A stretch of DNA of 30,472 nucleotides from IMG/VR virus record IMGVR_UViG_3300024520_000347, positions 1-30,472 of that record. One strand, given 5' to 3'. Source of the DNA: a virus. How positions within the stretch are numbered: position 1 is the stretch's first letter; each line of letters opens with the position of its first letter. Position numbers and translations under genes: made by a program. The notes under the pieces are model-generated. The model was not told the DNA's origin. It saw only the letters and a program-made list of their open reading frames with translations, and ran no database searches. This document shows positions 1 through 5,826 of this stretch, piece after piece.

Positions 1-2
1 CC

Positions 3-140
3 GGCGCCGGCTACGGCTCCGGCTCCGGCGACGGCTACGGCGACGGCTACGGCTACGGCGACGGCTACGGCTACGGCGACGGCGACGGCGACGGCTACGG
101 CTACGGCGACGGCTACGGCTACGGCTCCGGCTCCGGCTAC
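3..140 (+). repeat. Low-complexity GGC-NNC hexamer repeat encoding (Gly-Xaa)n
   Basis: 46 codons alternate GGC with TAC, GAC or TCC (one GCC). The units are grouped into small blocks such as GYGYGD, which suggests expansion by slippage or unequal recombination. All changes keep the frame and Gly at every other position, so the repeat is under coding constraint. Confidence 0.9.
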
Positions 141-431
141 TGGCTCGCTGCGTTGAAGGACCACGAGTCAGCTGGCATTCTTGCATTCTGGCGCAGCGAC
201 GCCAACGGGCAGCCGTGCAACGGCGGCAGCGGCGACCCCGTTGCAGTCGGCCTGATCGAGACCGTCCCGGGGCCGTTGCAACTGTGTAGCCGCTCCACAC
301 TTCACGCCACGATGGAGCCGGGCAACTGGGACGGTGAACGGCTATGGGTCGTTGCCCTCCACGGGGAGGTAGCGTGCGACGGTGACAAGATCGGGGCCCT
401 GAAACGCGAATTCATAGCGGAGATCAAGTAG
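3..431 (+). CDS. Gly-Xaa repeat protein, 5'-truncated by window edge
   Basis: The reading frame is open from base 3, so the gene enters from outside the window; a TTG at 153 would be an internal start but the repeat upstream is in the same frame. The visible part begins with 23 Gly-Xaa dipeptides (Xaa mainly Tyr, Asp or Ser), then a globular domain of about 96 residues. Recognisable elements are AFWRSDANGQPCNGGSG, a GPLQLCS segment, LHAT, WDGERLWVVALHGEV and a terminal GALKREFIAE. I recall similar repeat-plus-domain proteins in phages and soil bacteria, without a known biochemical role. It ends one base before the next start codon, so it is part of the early small-gene operon. Function unknown. 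Confidence 0.75.
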   Translation, partial: GAGYGSGSGDGYGDGYGYGDGYGYGDGDGDGYGYGDGYGYGSGSGYWLAALKDHESAGILAFWRSDANGQPCNGGSGDPVAVGLIETVPGPLQLCSRSTLHATMEPGNWDGERLWVVALHGEVACDGDKIGALKREFIAEIK

Positions 432-509
432 ATGGCAAAGCTAACGGAGACTGCGCTGGCGCTCATCATCGTGGGGCTGGTGCTGGTAATGCTGGCGGTG
501 TCCCAGTGA
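432..509 (+). CDS. 25-aa single-span membrane peptide
   Basis: ATG follows immediately after the stop of the preceding gene (TAG then ATG). The peptide is a short polar start (MAKLTET) followed by about 16 hydrophobic residues (ALALIIVGLVLVMLAV) and ends SQ. That is enough for one transmembrane helix and nothing else. The stop overlaps the next gene by 4 nt (GTGA), which supports it being translated as part of the chain. Function unknown. Confidence 0.55.
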   Translation: MAKLTETALALIIVGLVLVMLAVSQ

Positions 510-742
510 GCGGACTCCGCGACGACTACGCCGACACCCTGCGCAGCATCCACAACGTACTACGGGCCGTAGAGGTGTCGGAGCTAGACGCCAGGTCGGA
601 CATGCTCGAGCAGTCCCGAGATATGGCCGTGGCGGCCCGGCGCCTTTGCGATATCGCCGTCGAGCGCCTGGACTGCATAGTGGCCGAGCTCGACTTTCAC
701 ACTGGACGAACTGGAACTGGACCGGAAAAGGACAAGGACTAG
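506..742 (+). CDS. Small helical protein, function unknown
   Basis: GTG start overlaps the previous stop (GTGA). The product has 78 residues, almost entirely predicted helix, with an acidic/leucine-rich pattern (LRDDYADTLRSIHNVLRAVEVSELDAR) that could form a coiled coil, one or two cysteines and a charged tail (GPEKDKD). It sits 3 nt before the SSB-like gene, in the same operon. No family recognised. Confidence 0.7.
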   Translation: MSGLRDDYADTLRSIHNVLRAVEVSELDARSDMLEQSRDMAVAARRLCDIAVERLDCIVAELDFHTGRTGTGPEKDKD

Positions 743-745
743 AAC

Positions 746-1123
746 ATGGCAAAACTAGGTGACGTATTTCGCAGCAACAGCTGGAAGGCCTCGGACCTCG
801 AGACCGCACAGGTGCTGACCATCTCGGCAGTCAAACCGTACGAGTTCGACGACGGCATGAAGCTGATCATCAGCTTTGAGGGGTCGGACAAGGACCTGAT
901 CTGCAACAAGACGAACAGCAACACCATCGGCGACAGCTACGGCGACGAGACCGACAACTGGGTCGGCCAACGCATCCAGCTGTACAAGACCCAGACCGAG
1001 TTCCAGGGCCGCCGCGTGGACTGCATCCGGGTGCAGGGGCCGAAGTCGCAGAGCTCCGCACCGCCGCCGCCCGACTTCGGGGACGACCCGGGCCCCGGCG
1101 ATGGCTCCGACCTCCCCTTTTGA
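746..1123 (+). CDS. SSB-like OB-fold phage protein with acidic C-terminal tail
   Basis: 125 residues. The pattern is that of a widespread small phage protein: start KLGDVFRSNSWKASDL, then a beta-rich core with LIISFEGSDKDL, CNKTNSNTIGD, a W-G-Q-R-I-Q-L-Y strand and a final strand VDCIRVQGP. This is followed by a Pro-rich linker and an acidic tail ending GDGSDLPF. A flexible linker plus an acidic tip ending in Pro-Phe is the hallmark of bacterial SSB C-termini, which recruit replication and repair proteins. I infer a single-stranded DNA-binding or replication-accessory role; the fold itself is inferred from the strand pattern. It is the only replication-like gene in the window. Confidence 0.65.
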   Translation: MAKLGDVFRSNSWKASDLETAQVLTISAVKPYEFDDGMKLIISFEGSDKDLICNKTNSNTIGDSYGDETDNWVGQRIQLYKTQTEFQGRRVDCIRVQGPKSQSSAPPPPDFGDDPGPGDGSDLPF

Positions 1124-1127
1124 TGCA

Positions 1128-1202
1128 ATGCGTCAACAACGTGAGCAGGAAGAGTACCGAGACGGGGCCCGGAACTGGCGCCGTAGTAGGGAGTTGAAGT
1201 GA
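1128..1202 (+). CDS. 24-aa charged peptide, coupled to next gene
   Basis: ATG lies 5 nt after the SSB-like stop and the stop overlaps the next GTG by 4 nt (GTGA), matching the spacing habit of the neighbouring real genes. The product is very polar and basic, with an EEYRDGARNWRRSRELK end, and is probably one helix. An alternative ATG at 1123 opens another frame (24 aa) but without a coupled junction. Function unknown. Confidence 0.45.
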   Translation: MRQQREQEEYRDGARNWRRSRELK

Positions 1203-1414
1203 GGGGCGCGGACTGTTGCTGGCGTGTACCGAAGGGGACCCTGTGCGGCTACAGCACCAATACGGTTACTTACCGCGTGGCGCATGAGGGGGCAAAGGGG
1301 TACCTAGAGATCCCGCTCTGTATGAAACACAGCGGGATGCTCACCAAACGCATGTGGCACGTGGTGCCACTGACTGCTGATGCTCGGCCGCCGTGGCTGC
1401 GAGACGACCAGTGA
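1199..1414 (+). CDS. Small Cys-rich protein, function unknown
   Basis: GTG start in a GTGA overlap with the preceding peptide; 71 residues. Cysteines at the start (DCCWRV), mid N-terminus (LCGYS) and centre (LCMKHSG) plus a nearby histidine suggest a single zinc-binding knuckle. The middle (TNTVTYRVAHEGAKGYLEIPLCMKH) reads as two beta strands, as in small zinc-ribbon proteins. It is the third link in a run of 4-nt-overlapping genes. Confidence 0.65.
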   Translation: MRGADCCWRVPKGTLCGYSTNTVTYRVAHEGAKGYLEIPLCMKHSGMLTKRMWHVVPLTADARPPWLRDDQ

Positions 1415-1629
1415 CACCTGAGCGGCAACGGCGCCGTGAGCTCATCGCGGCCCGGTACACGGAACGTACCAGAGAGCCCAAGGTCCATCTCCGTAGACGG
1501 GGCGGCCGCGGGCCATGGTCACCGGCGTGCAAGTGGAAGCCGTTCTCGTGGTGGCTGACCAGCAACGATGAGGACGAGGTTACGTGTCTGCTGTGCCGGC
1601 GGCGGATGCGGGAAAGGGACGACTCATGA
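1411..1629 (+). CDS. Small basic protein with CxxC, function unknown
   Basis: GTG start overlaps the preceding stop (GTGA); 72 residues. The N-terminus is strongly basic (PERQRRRELIAARYTERTRE), followed by a Trp-rich stretch (ACKWKPFSWWLTS) and a C-terminal CLLCRRRM. The basic character and cysteines fit nucleic-acid binding, but no family is recognised. The stop overlaps the next ATG (ATGA). Confidence 0.6.
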   Translation: MTPERQRRRELIAARYTERTREPKVHLRRRGGRGPWSPACKWKPFSWWLTSNDEDEVTCLLCRRRMRERDDS

Positions 1630-2009
1630 CACGGTGCTCACTCTGCAAGGACGGAACCTGCAGCTTCTGTGTCGCACAGGCCCGGATTCGTGAGCTGGAG
1701 CTGCGCGTGGCGGAGCTGACCGACATTTCCCCGACGCCTGAGCGGCGTGCAGCGATGCCTGAGGGCGACCGCAGCCGCTGGCCAGGCGTACCGCCGGCCG
1801 TGTGGGCGATGCTGGACAGGGCGCGGGAACGGGTTGCGGAGCTGGAGGCGGAGCGGTCCGACTATACTGCAGCGCTACGCATCTGCACCGACGCACTGCT
1901 CGACCTAGGCGCCACCGACGTGCTGAGCAGCCTTGTGCAGTACATCGGCATGCCCGGCGACACGACAGGAGGTAGCGATGAAGAAGACCGACACGCGATG
2001 GAAAAGTAG
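1626..2009 (+). CDS. Zinc-knuckle plus coiled-coil protein
   Basis: ATG in an ATGA overlap with the preceding gene; 127 residues. The first 16 residues carry two close Cys pairs (CSLCKDGTCSFC), which read as a compact zinc knuckle. A heptad-like helix (ARIRELELRVAELTDI) follows, then a second helix rich in Glu/Arg (ARERVAELEAERSDYTAAL). This layout is common in small phage early proteins of unknown role. It overlaps the following gene by 32 nt. Confidence 0.65.
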   Translation: MTRCSLCKDGTCSFCVAQARIRELELRVAELTDISPTPERRAAMPEGDRSRWPGVPPAVWAMLDRARERVAELEAERSDYTAALRICTDALLDLGATDVLSSLVQYIGMPGDTTGGSDEEDRHAMEK

Positions 2010-2298
2010 GGTAGATGAAGCCAGCAAATTGCGGTTGGTGGAATGTGTGGACTGCGGAGCCTCGCCGGGCGACCCATGTCGTTCACCGCATGGCCGGGCG
2101 ACGCACCCACACAGATGGCGCTATCACGCCACTATTCTCGACCAAGCCGACACCATAAACCGGCTGTTGGGCCGGTTGCAGTCCAAGCCGAAGAGGGTGG
2201 TGGCTGACAGGAACAGGAACAGGCACCGGGACGCAGGCAAACCGTTGCCGTCGGACGAACGACTCGACGCCCTAGTAGTACCTGGCGATACCGACTAG
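1978..2298 (+). CDS. Phage DNA-binding zinc-finger-type protein
   Basis: ATG preceded by a strong AGGAGGT site; 106 residues. Residues around 23-48 match the small zinc-finger signature seen in many actinobacterial and other phages: C-x2-C-G-A-x-P-G-x-P-C-R-x(n)-H-x2-R (here CVDCGASPGDPCRSPHG followed by HPHRWR). The rest is basic and ends in an acidic stretch. By family this suggests nucleic-acid binding. The last 27 nt overlap the 3' end of the endolysin-like gene on the opposite strand. Confidence 0.75.
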   Translation: MKKTDTRWKSRVDEASKLRLVECVDCGASPGDPCRSPHGRATHPHRWRYHATILDQADTINRLLGRLQSKPKRVVADRNRNRHRDAGKPLPSDERLDALVVPGDTD

Positions 2299-2811
2299 CT
2301 CGGCCCGGCGCAAGTCAATCGGCCCCACCTCACGCACCTGGCCCTGTGTGCGGCTGTAGCTGCCCACGTTGCCGTCAATGACGGAGACGATGCCGGCCCC
2401 GTGCCGTATAGAACAGCGCTGAGCGTGCCCCTGCCACGGCATCGTACGGGGTAGGCAGATGTAGTCACCGACCTTGATGTCGAGCGGCTCGACGTAGCGG
2501 CCGATCTCGGCAATCTCTCGGAGCAGCCACCGGGCACTATGGACCTTGCGCCGCCACGGGATAGGGTGATGGTAGCCGCCGCGCTCGCACCAGACGACCT
2601 CGGCACGGTGCTGCAACGCGCTGCACCAGGAGCCGACGAAGCCGTGTGTCAGGCCCATTACAAACGAGCCGGAGTTGTTGGCTCCGACCTCGCCGCGACC
2701 TATCCACTCGCGCAGCACCTCGACGGCACCGCGCTGCATCTGCCGGAGCAGGTTCGGCCGCTCGTCGGGGACGCTGGCCACGCCCCAGGGGTATGTCAGG
2801 GTCGGTGTCAT
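2272..2811 (-). CDS. Endolysin: NlpC/P60 or CHAP-like cysteine amidase
   Basis: 179 residues from the ATG at 2811, which overlaps the stop of the tiny upstream gene (ATGA); a longer open frame to 2937 runs through the palindromic repeat and is unlikely. The arrangement is that of the small amidases with a papain-like fold: EWIGRGEVGANNSGSF at about 35-50, catalytic-type Cys in GSWCSAL (Cys63), a KVGDYICLP strand (about 113-121), His in RHGAGIVSVIDGNVG (His137), then a strand followed by a GIARYY end. I infer peptidoglycan cleavage at lysis. Location after holin-type genes agrees. Substrate bond not determinable. Confidence 0.65.
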   Translation of the reverse strand: MTPTLTYPWGVASVPDERPNLLRQMQRGAVEVLREWIGRGEVGANNSGSFVMGLTHGFVGSWCSALQHRAEVVWCERGGYHHPIPWRRKVHSARWLLREIAEIGRYVEPLDIKVGDYICLPRTMPWQGHAQRCSIRHGAGIVSVIDGNVGSYSRTQGQVREVGPIDLRRAELVGIARYY

Positions 2812-2894
2812 TGCTTGAACAGCGCCATCGCCAGGCCGACGAATCCGCACACGACCAGCGCGGCGAGGACGATGATGTCGTCGAGTATTACCAT
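2808..2894 (-). CDS. 28-aa membrane peptide of lysis cassette
   Basis: ATG at 2894 and TGA overlapping the endolysin start by 4 nt. The peptide is nearly all one membrane helix (ILDDIIVLAALVVCGFVGLA) ending in ALFKQ. Coupling to the endolysin supports a lysis role such as a mini-holin or pinholin-like or releasin-like peptide, but no family is recognised. It has no clear Shine-Dalgarno; a strong palindrome ends directly at its start codon, so its translation could be structure-controlled. Confidence 0.5.
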   Translation of the reverse strand: MVILDDIIVLAALVVCGFVGLAMALFKQ

Positions 2895-2895
2895 G

Positions 2896-2938
2896 GGCGA
2901 TACCTATCGCCACAAGGGGCGATAGGTATCGCCACAAG
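2896..2938 (-). promoter_or_regulatory. Tandem pair of perfect palindromes (hairpin or operator)
   Basis: Two 21-nt direct repeats with a 22-nt period (2896-2916 and 2918-2938), each containing the palindrome GGCGATA-NN-TATCGCC with NN = CC in one and GG in the other. Because the centres are complementary, the two copies also pair with each other as one 16-bp stem (2896-2911 with 2918-2933) and a 6-nt loop. No T-run follows on either strand, so a simple intrinsic terminator is not supported. It abuts the start codon of the 28-aa gene. Confidence 0.6.
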
Positions 2939-2958
2939 TGACGGCGTGTATCGACTTA

Positions 2959-3168
2959 TCACCACGTCCCCGCTATCCCGAACAGCGCCTCGTACGTCAG
3001 CCCGGCAGCTCCATCGCTCCAGGCATAGCCAGCTCTACCACTCGCGAAGAGTCCGAGGTTTTCGCGTAGCTTGGCCTCGAGGTCGAGTCCCAGCCCGGCG
3101 ACTCCGCCGGCACTGTTGCCGTCCAGATAGCCGTATCCGTGGACGCTGCCGGTGCCCGGCTTACGCAT
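2959..3168 (-). CDS. Small Gly/aromatic beta protein ending in Trp, unknown
   Basis: 69 residues from ATG at 3168. No membrane helix is seen. The second half alternates polar and apolar residues (LRENLGLFASGRAGYAW, then GLTYEALFGIAGTW), as in two antiparallel strands of an outer-membrane barrel, and the protein ends with an aromatic residue. The first half is Gly-rich (GYGYLDGNSAGGVAGLG). It lies between the holin candidate and the tiny membrane peptide. It could be a lysis accessory protein or a virion protein; I do not recognise a family. Confidence 0.55.
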   Translation of the reverse strand: MRKPGTGSVHGYGYLDGNSAGGVAGLGLDLEAKLRENLGLFASGRAGYAWSDGAAGLTYEALFGIAGTW

Positions 3169-3200
3169 CGATAGTGAAGCGAGGCGCGCATTGATGCGGC

Positions 3201-3443
3201 TTAGGTAGGGTTTACGGGCGGGCCAGGCAACTTCTCGAGAGCAGCAGCTCCAACCTTGGCGGCCTCTTTCCCGTGATCGGCAACACCCTGTGCGATCACG
3301 TAGAAGAAGAGCGGCGACAGCGCAGCTACGAGCTCATCGATATCGAGCTCGAGCCCGAACCGTCCCGCGATGTACGTGAAGACGGTGACGAAAGCTACGA
3401 GCGCCTTCTTGCTCTTGAGCAGTCCTTTGATCGTTTCCCACAT
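3201..3443 (-). CDS. Putative holin
   Basis: 80 residues. After a short basic start (WETIKGLLKSKKA) there are two hydrophobic segments (LVAFVTVFTYIAG at about 16-28, and LVAALSPLFFYVIAQGVAD at about 38-56) separated by an acidic turn (LELDID), then a charged tail. The size, topology and position just before the endolysin are those of a small two-helix holin, which would form the membrane lesion that releases or activates the endolysin. Family assignment is by features only. Confidence 0.6.
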   Translation of the reverse strand: MWETIKGLLKSKKALVAFVTVFTYIAGRFGLELDIDELVAALSPLFFYVIAQGVADHGKEAAKVGAAALEKLPGPPVNPT

Positions 3444-3446
3444 GGT

Positions 3447-3758
3447 CTATCCTCCTATCAGCAGGTTTGCCGCCAACGTTGCGACAGTCGTAACCACGGC
3501 AATCATAGCACCGAGTTTGAGCGCTAGGCCCTCCGTTCGCTTGTCCAGCTTGTTGAGGGTGTCGCGATTCTCGTCGATGTGTAGATCGAGCTTTTCCACT
3601 GTAGTCTCCAACACTTTCAGCCTTCCTGCGGCACCGCTATCGCCTACGGTTTCGATTCGGAACGCATCCAATTTGCGTAATCTGTCGTGATGTATAGCGA
3701 GCTGGCCACGAAGGATGTCCATCACGCTCGTGACCGGGGTCAAGTCGTCGTCACTCAT
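3447..3758 (-). CDS. XhlA-like coiled-coil protein with C-terminal membrane helix
   Basis: 103 residues from ATG at 3758, which overlaps the upstream stop (ATGA) and follows a short AGAG site. Residues about 40-80 form a heptad-type coiled coil (LKVLETTVEKLDLHIDENRD, then LNKLDKRTEGL), and the C-terminus is one membrane helix (LGAMIAVVTTVATLAANLLIGG ends the protein). This is the layout of hemolysin XhlA-type proteins that sit next to holin and endolysin genes. An inner-membrane spanin subunit normally has the helix at the N-terminus, so that is less likely. Confidence 0.6.
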   Translation of the reverse strand: MSDDDLTPVTSVMDILRGQLAIHHDRLRKLDAFRIETVGDSGAAGRLKVLETTVEKLDLHIDENRDTLNKLDKRTEGLALKLGAMIAVVTTVATLAANLLIGG

Positions 3759-4057
3759 GGGATCTCTTGGTAGCCGTACTTGTCCATGAACGCCGTCCAA
3801 GCTTCGTCACGGAATGCAGCGTTGATCCAGCTAAAGTTCAGCGGCGCATCTTCCCTGACATGCTCCCAGATCTCAAGTTCGGAGCCGTCGTCGTGACGCA
3901 CGGTAAAAGAGACTGTGCAGTCTGTACGCCACTCGACCGTGTGACCTGTTACGTGTCCGTCGCCGTCCAGTACCGGAACCCGTACACGGGTACGGACGAA
4001 GTTCGCCCCGATAGCGTCCGAGCCGCTGAATCCTGACTTGATTGGTTTTTGAATCAT
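3755..4057 (-). CDS. Small beta protein, function unknown
   Basis: 100 residues. A beta-rich centre (TRVRVPVLDGDGHVTGHTVEW, then DCTVSFTVRHDDGSELEIWE) is followed by a helical end with aromatic residues (WINAAFRDEAWTAFMDKYGY). The 4-nt overlap with the next gene places it in the same operon between the last fibre gene and the lysis cassette. It could be a small virion or chaperone protein; no family recognised. Confidence 0.6.
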   Translation of the reverse strand: MIQKPIKSGFSGSDAIGANFVRTRVRVPVLDGDGHVTGHTVEWRTDCTVSFTVRHDDGSELEIWEHVREDAPLNFSWINAAFRDEAWTAFMDKYGYQEIP

Positions 4058-4065
4058 CGTGGTAC

Positions 4066-4965
4066 CTATGCGGGGACGATCTGTACCCAGTTGCTAACGC
4101 CGTCGCTGATGAGCCACGTCCAGATGTTTTGCGCCGGAGTTGTAACGTCGCTGGTGTCGCCGCCTGCCGGGGTAATGGTGCGACTCGTGGCGCCCGTAAA
4201 CTTGATTAGGAACTGGAAGCCCCGGCCAGTAGTTGACGCGTCCGGGAGTGTAATTGCCGCAGTGGCCGCGGTTAGGATGACGCAGTAGTCGGCATCGTCA
4301 GCCGCATACGCTGCCGATGCCGTTTCCAAGTAGTCGCAAGCCAGTCCGTTGGTGAACGTGGTTTTCCAGCGCTTGGACGTGATGCCGTTGCTGCTTACCG
4401 CGTTCGTGAATGAGTTGATACGCGACGCGCCCCAGGTCATGGCCGGTGTGCCACCTGTGTAAAGCGTGCCCTCGGACGTGGCTCCACACATCACATAAAC
4501 TTTGCCGTCGTTGAGCATCTGCAGGCTGCCCTCGGACGCCCCATCGCGGTCAAAGTGCGAGAACATCGCCCTGTCGGCCGTCTGTGAATGAATGACCGCG
4601 ATCCCTAATGTGTGGGCGGTGCCTACGTCTGCCGATAGGGCGAGCGTCGCCGCGCCGCTGATTGCTCCGGCATCCGTCTCTACGAGTACCGACTCCTGCA
4701 GACCCCGTACACCGCCATCGCCGCGAACGTGAGTGTTGTCCGCTATGGCAGCAGCGGCAAGGGTTACGGTTGCGGGGGTGACATCTGCGCCGGCCTCAAT
4801 GGCGTCCAACTTGGTAATCTGCGCGGCTGTAGCAACGCCCTTCTGCGCAGCGGTCGCGTCCTGGATGTCGTCGGAGCCGTTGGTGTGCGTAGCCGCGTGG
4901 ACTCCGCCGGCTCCTCCGCTGCCACCATATAGCGGCTCAGGATATACGTCTGGGTTCCTGCCCAT
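4066..4965 (-). CDS. Tail fibre / appendage protein
   Basis: 299 residues. The N-terminal part contains a pattern typical of phage fibres, HAATHTNGSDDIQDATAAQKG followed by ITKLDAIEAGADVT, which in known fibres lies in the trimeric shaft. The centre is Gly/Ser/Thr/Ala-rich with repeated short strands, and the C-terminus is a beta domain (ITLPDASTTGRGFQFLIKF, then WTWLISDGVSNWVQIVPA) of the type found at the ends of spikes and fibres. I infer host-surface recognition. No intramolecular chaperone domain is visible at its end. Confidence 0.7.
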   Translation of the reverse strand: MGRNPDVYPEPLYGGSGGAGGVHAATHTNGSDDIQDATAAQKGVATAAQITKLDAIEAGADVTPATVTLAAAAIADNTHVRGDGGVRGLQESVLVETDAGAISGAATLALSADVGTAHTLGIAVIHSQTADRAMFSHFDRDGASEGSLQMLNDGKVYVMCGATSEGTLYTGGTPAMTWGASRINSFTNAVSSNGITSKRWKTTFTNGLACDYLETASAAYAADDADYCVILTAATAAITLPDASTTGRGFQFLIKFTGATSRTITPAGGDTSDVTTPAQNIWTWLISDGVSNWVQIVPA

Positions 4966-4967
4966 GG

Positions 4968-5393
4968 CTATCTCCCCACCAGGTAAGCATCAACCGCAGT
5001 GTCGGTGCCGCCGATGGCTGTGATCTCGAGGTAGACGCGGTCGTAGTGCTGCAGCCCGTTCACGAGTTCTGTGTGTAGCAACGAATTCGCCGCTACCTCG
5101 CCGATCGCGTTGCCTTGATTGAGAACGCCCTTTGTGGAGTCACCGGAATGTGTACCTAGCGGCATCCACTCAGCTACCGCCACGGCGTAGACCCAGAACT
5201 TGAGCGTCACGGTCATCGTCGCGGAGCCTGCGGTGCTCTTGACGACGATCGCGCACTGACCGTCTACCGGCACGAAGTGAGATACGCCCGCCTGGGGGTT
5301 GTCGATGCCGGCCAGGCCGAATCCAACATCCGTACTGCCCGCAGTGGGCGGGGAGTTGGTGGCCGTGGCCGCGCTTAGGAGTTGGATCTTCAT
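4968..5393 (-). CDS. Virion beta protein, paralog of the 5397-5816 product
   Basis: 141 residues, ATG at 5393. It aligns end to end with its upstream neighbour: both start MKI-L-L, share ATATN, STAGSATMTVT, W-YA-AV, W-P-G-H, GNAI-EVAA, LLxHTEL, GL--Y-R-Y-EITAIGGT and end GR. The composition (Thr/Ala/Val strands, no cysteine cluster) fits a beta-sandwich appendage protein. It probably arose by tandem duplication; a role as alternate or stacked appendage subunit is inference. Confidence 0.65.
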   Translation of the reverse strand: MKIQLLSAATATNSPPTAGSTDVGFGLAGIDNPQAGVSHFVPVDGQCAIVVKSTAGSATMTVTLKFWVYAVAVAEWMPLGTHSGDSTKGVLNQGNAIGEVAANSLLHTELVNGLQHYDRVYLEITAIGGTDTAVDAYLVGR

Positions 5394-5396
5394 GAG

Positions 5397-5816
5397 CTAC
5401 CGCCCGTGTACGTAGAGGTCTACCGCTGTCGCTGTGCCGCCGATGGCCGTGATCTCGGCGTAGATGCGCTCGTAGTTGTCCAGGCCCGTAATGAGCTCGG
5501 TGTGACGTAGCAAGTCCGCTGCCACCTCGTCAATCGCGTTGCCCTCGTTGATGAGTCCCCGGCTGGCTGCTGTAGCGTGGCTGCCAAACGGCACCCAGTT
5601 GCCAACAGCTGCGGCATAGACCCAGATCTTGACCGTGACGGTCATAGTGGCGGATCCGGCCGTGCTCTCGAGGGTAAGCCCGCACACGCCGTCGTTTGGT
5701 ACGTCGTGGCTAAGACCGGTGAACCCAAGTCCTGCGAGCGGGAAGCCCACGGTGGCGTCTCCGTCGGTTGGTACGCCGTTGGTGGCCGTGGCGCCGTCAA
5801 GGAGTTTGATCTTCAT
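5397..5816 (-). CDS. Virion beta protein, paralog of the 4968-5393 product
   Basis: 139 residues from the ATG at 5816, chosen because AAGGA lies 8-12 nt upstream and the paralog starts with the same MKI; a GTG at 5840 would add 8 residues that overlap the previous gene. The shared core with the neighbour includes STAGSATMTVTVKIWVYA and the EITAIGGT end. Placed among fibre-type genes, so a virion appendage role is likely. Confidence 0.65.
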   Translation of the reverse strand: MKIKLLDGATATNGVPTDGDATVGFPLAGLGFTGLSHDVPNDGVCGLTLESTAGSATMTVTVKIWVYAAAVGNWVPFGSHATAASRGLINEGNAIDEVAADLLRHTELITGLDNYERIYAEITAIGGTATAVDLYVHGR

Positions 5817-5826
5817 TGTCCAGTCC

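Noticed and set aside
1-140. CRISPR array or satellite repeat
   Set aside because: Units are six bases, with no spacers, and keep an open frame as Gly-Xaa codons that continues into a protein domain.
2812-2937. Longer endolysin start at 2937
   Set aside because: The added 42 residues are Arg/His-rich, run through the palindromes and the 28-aa gene, and the ATG at 2811 is coupled by ATGA.
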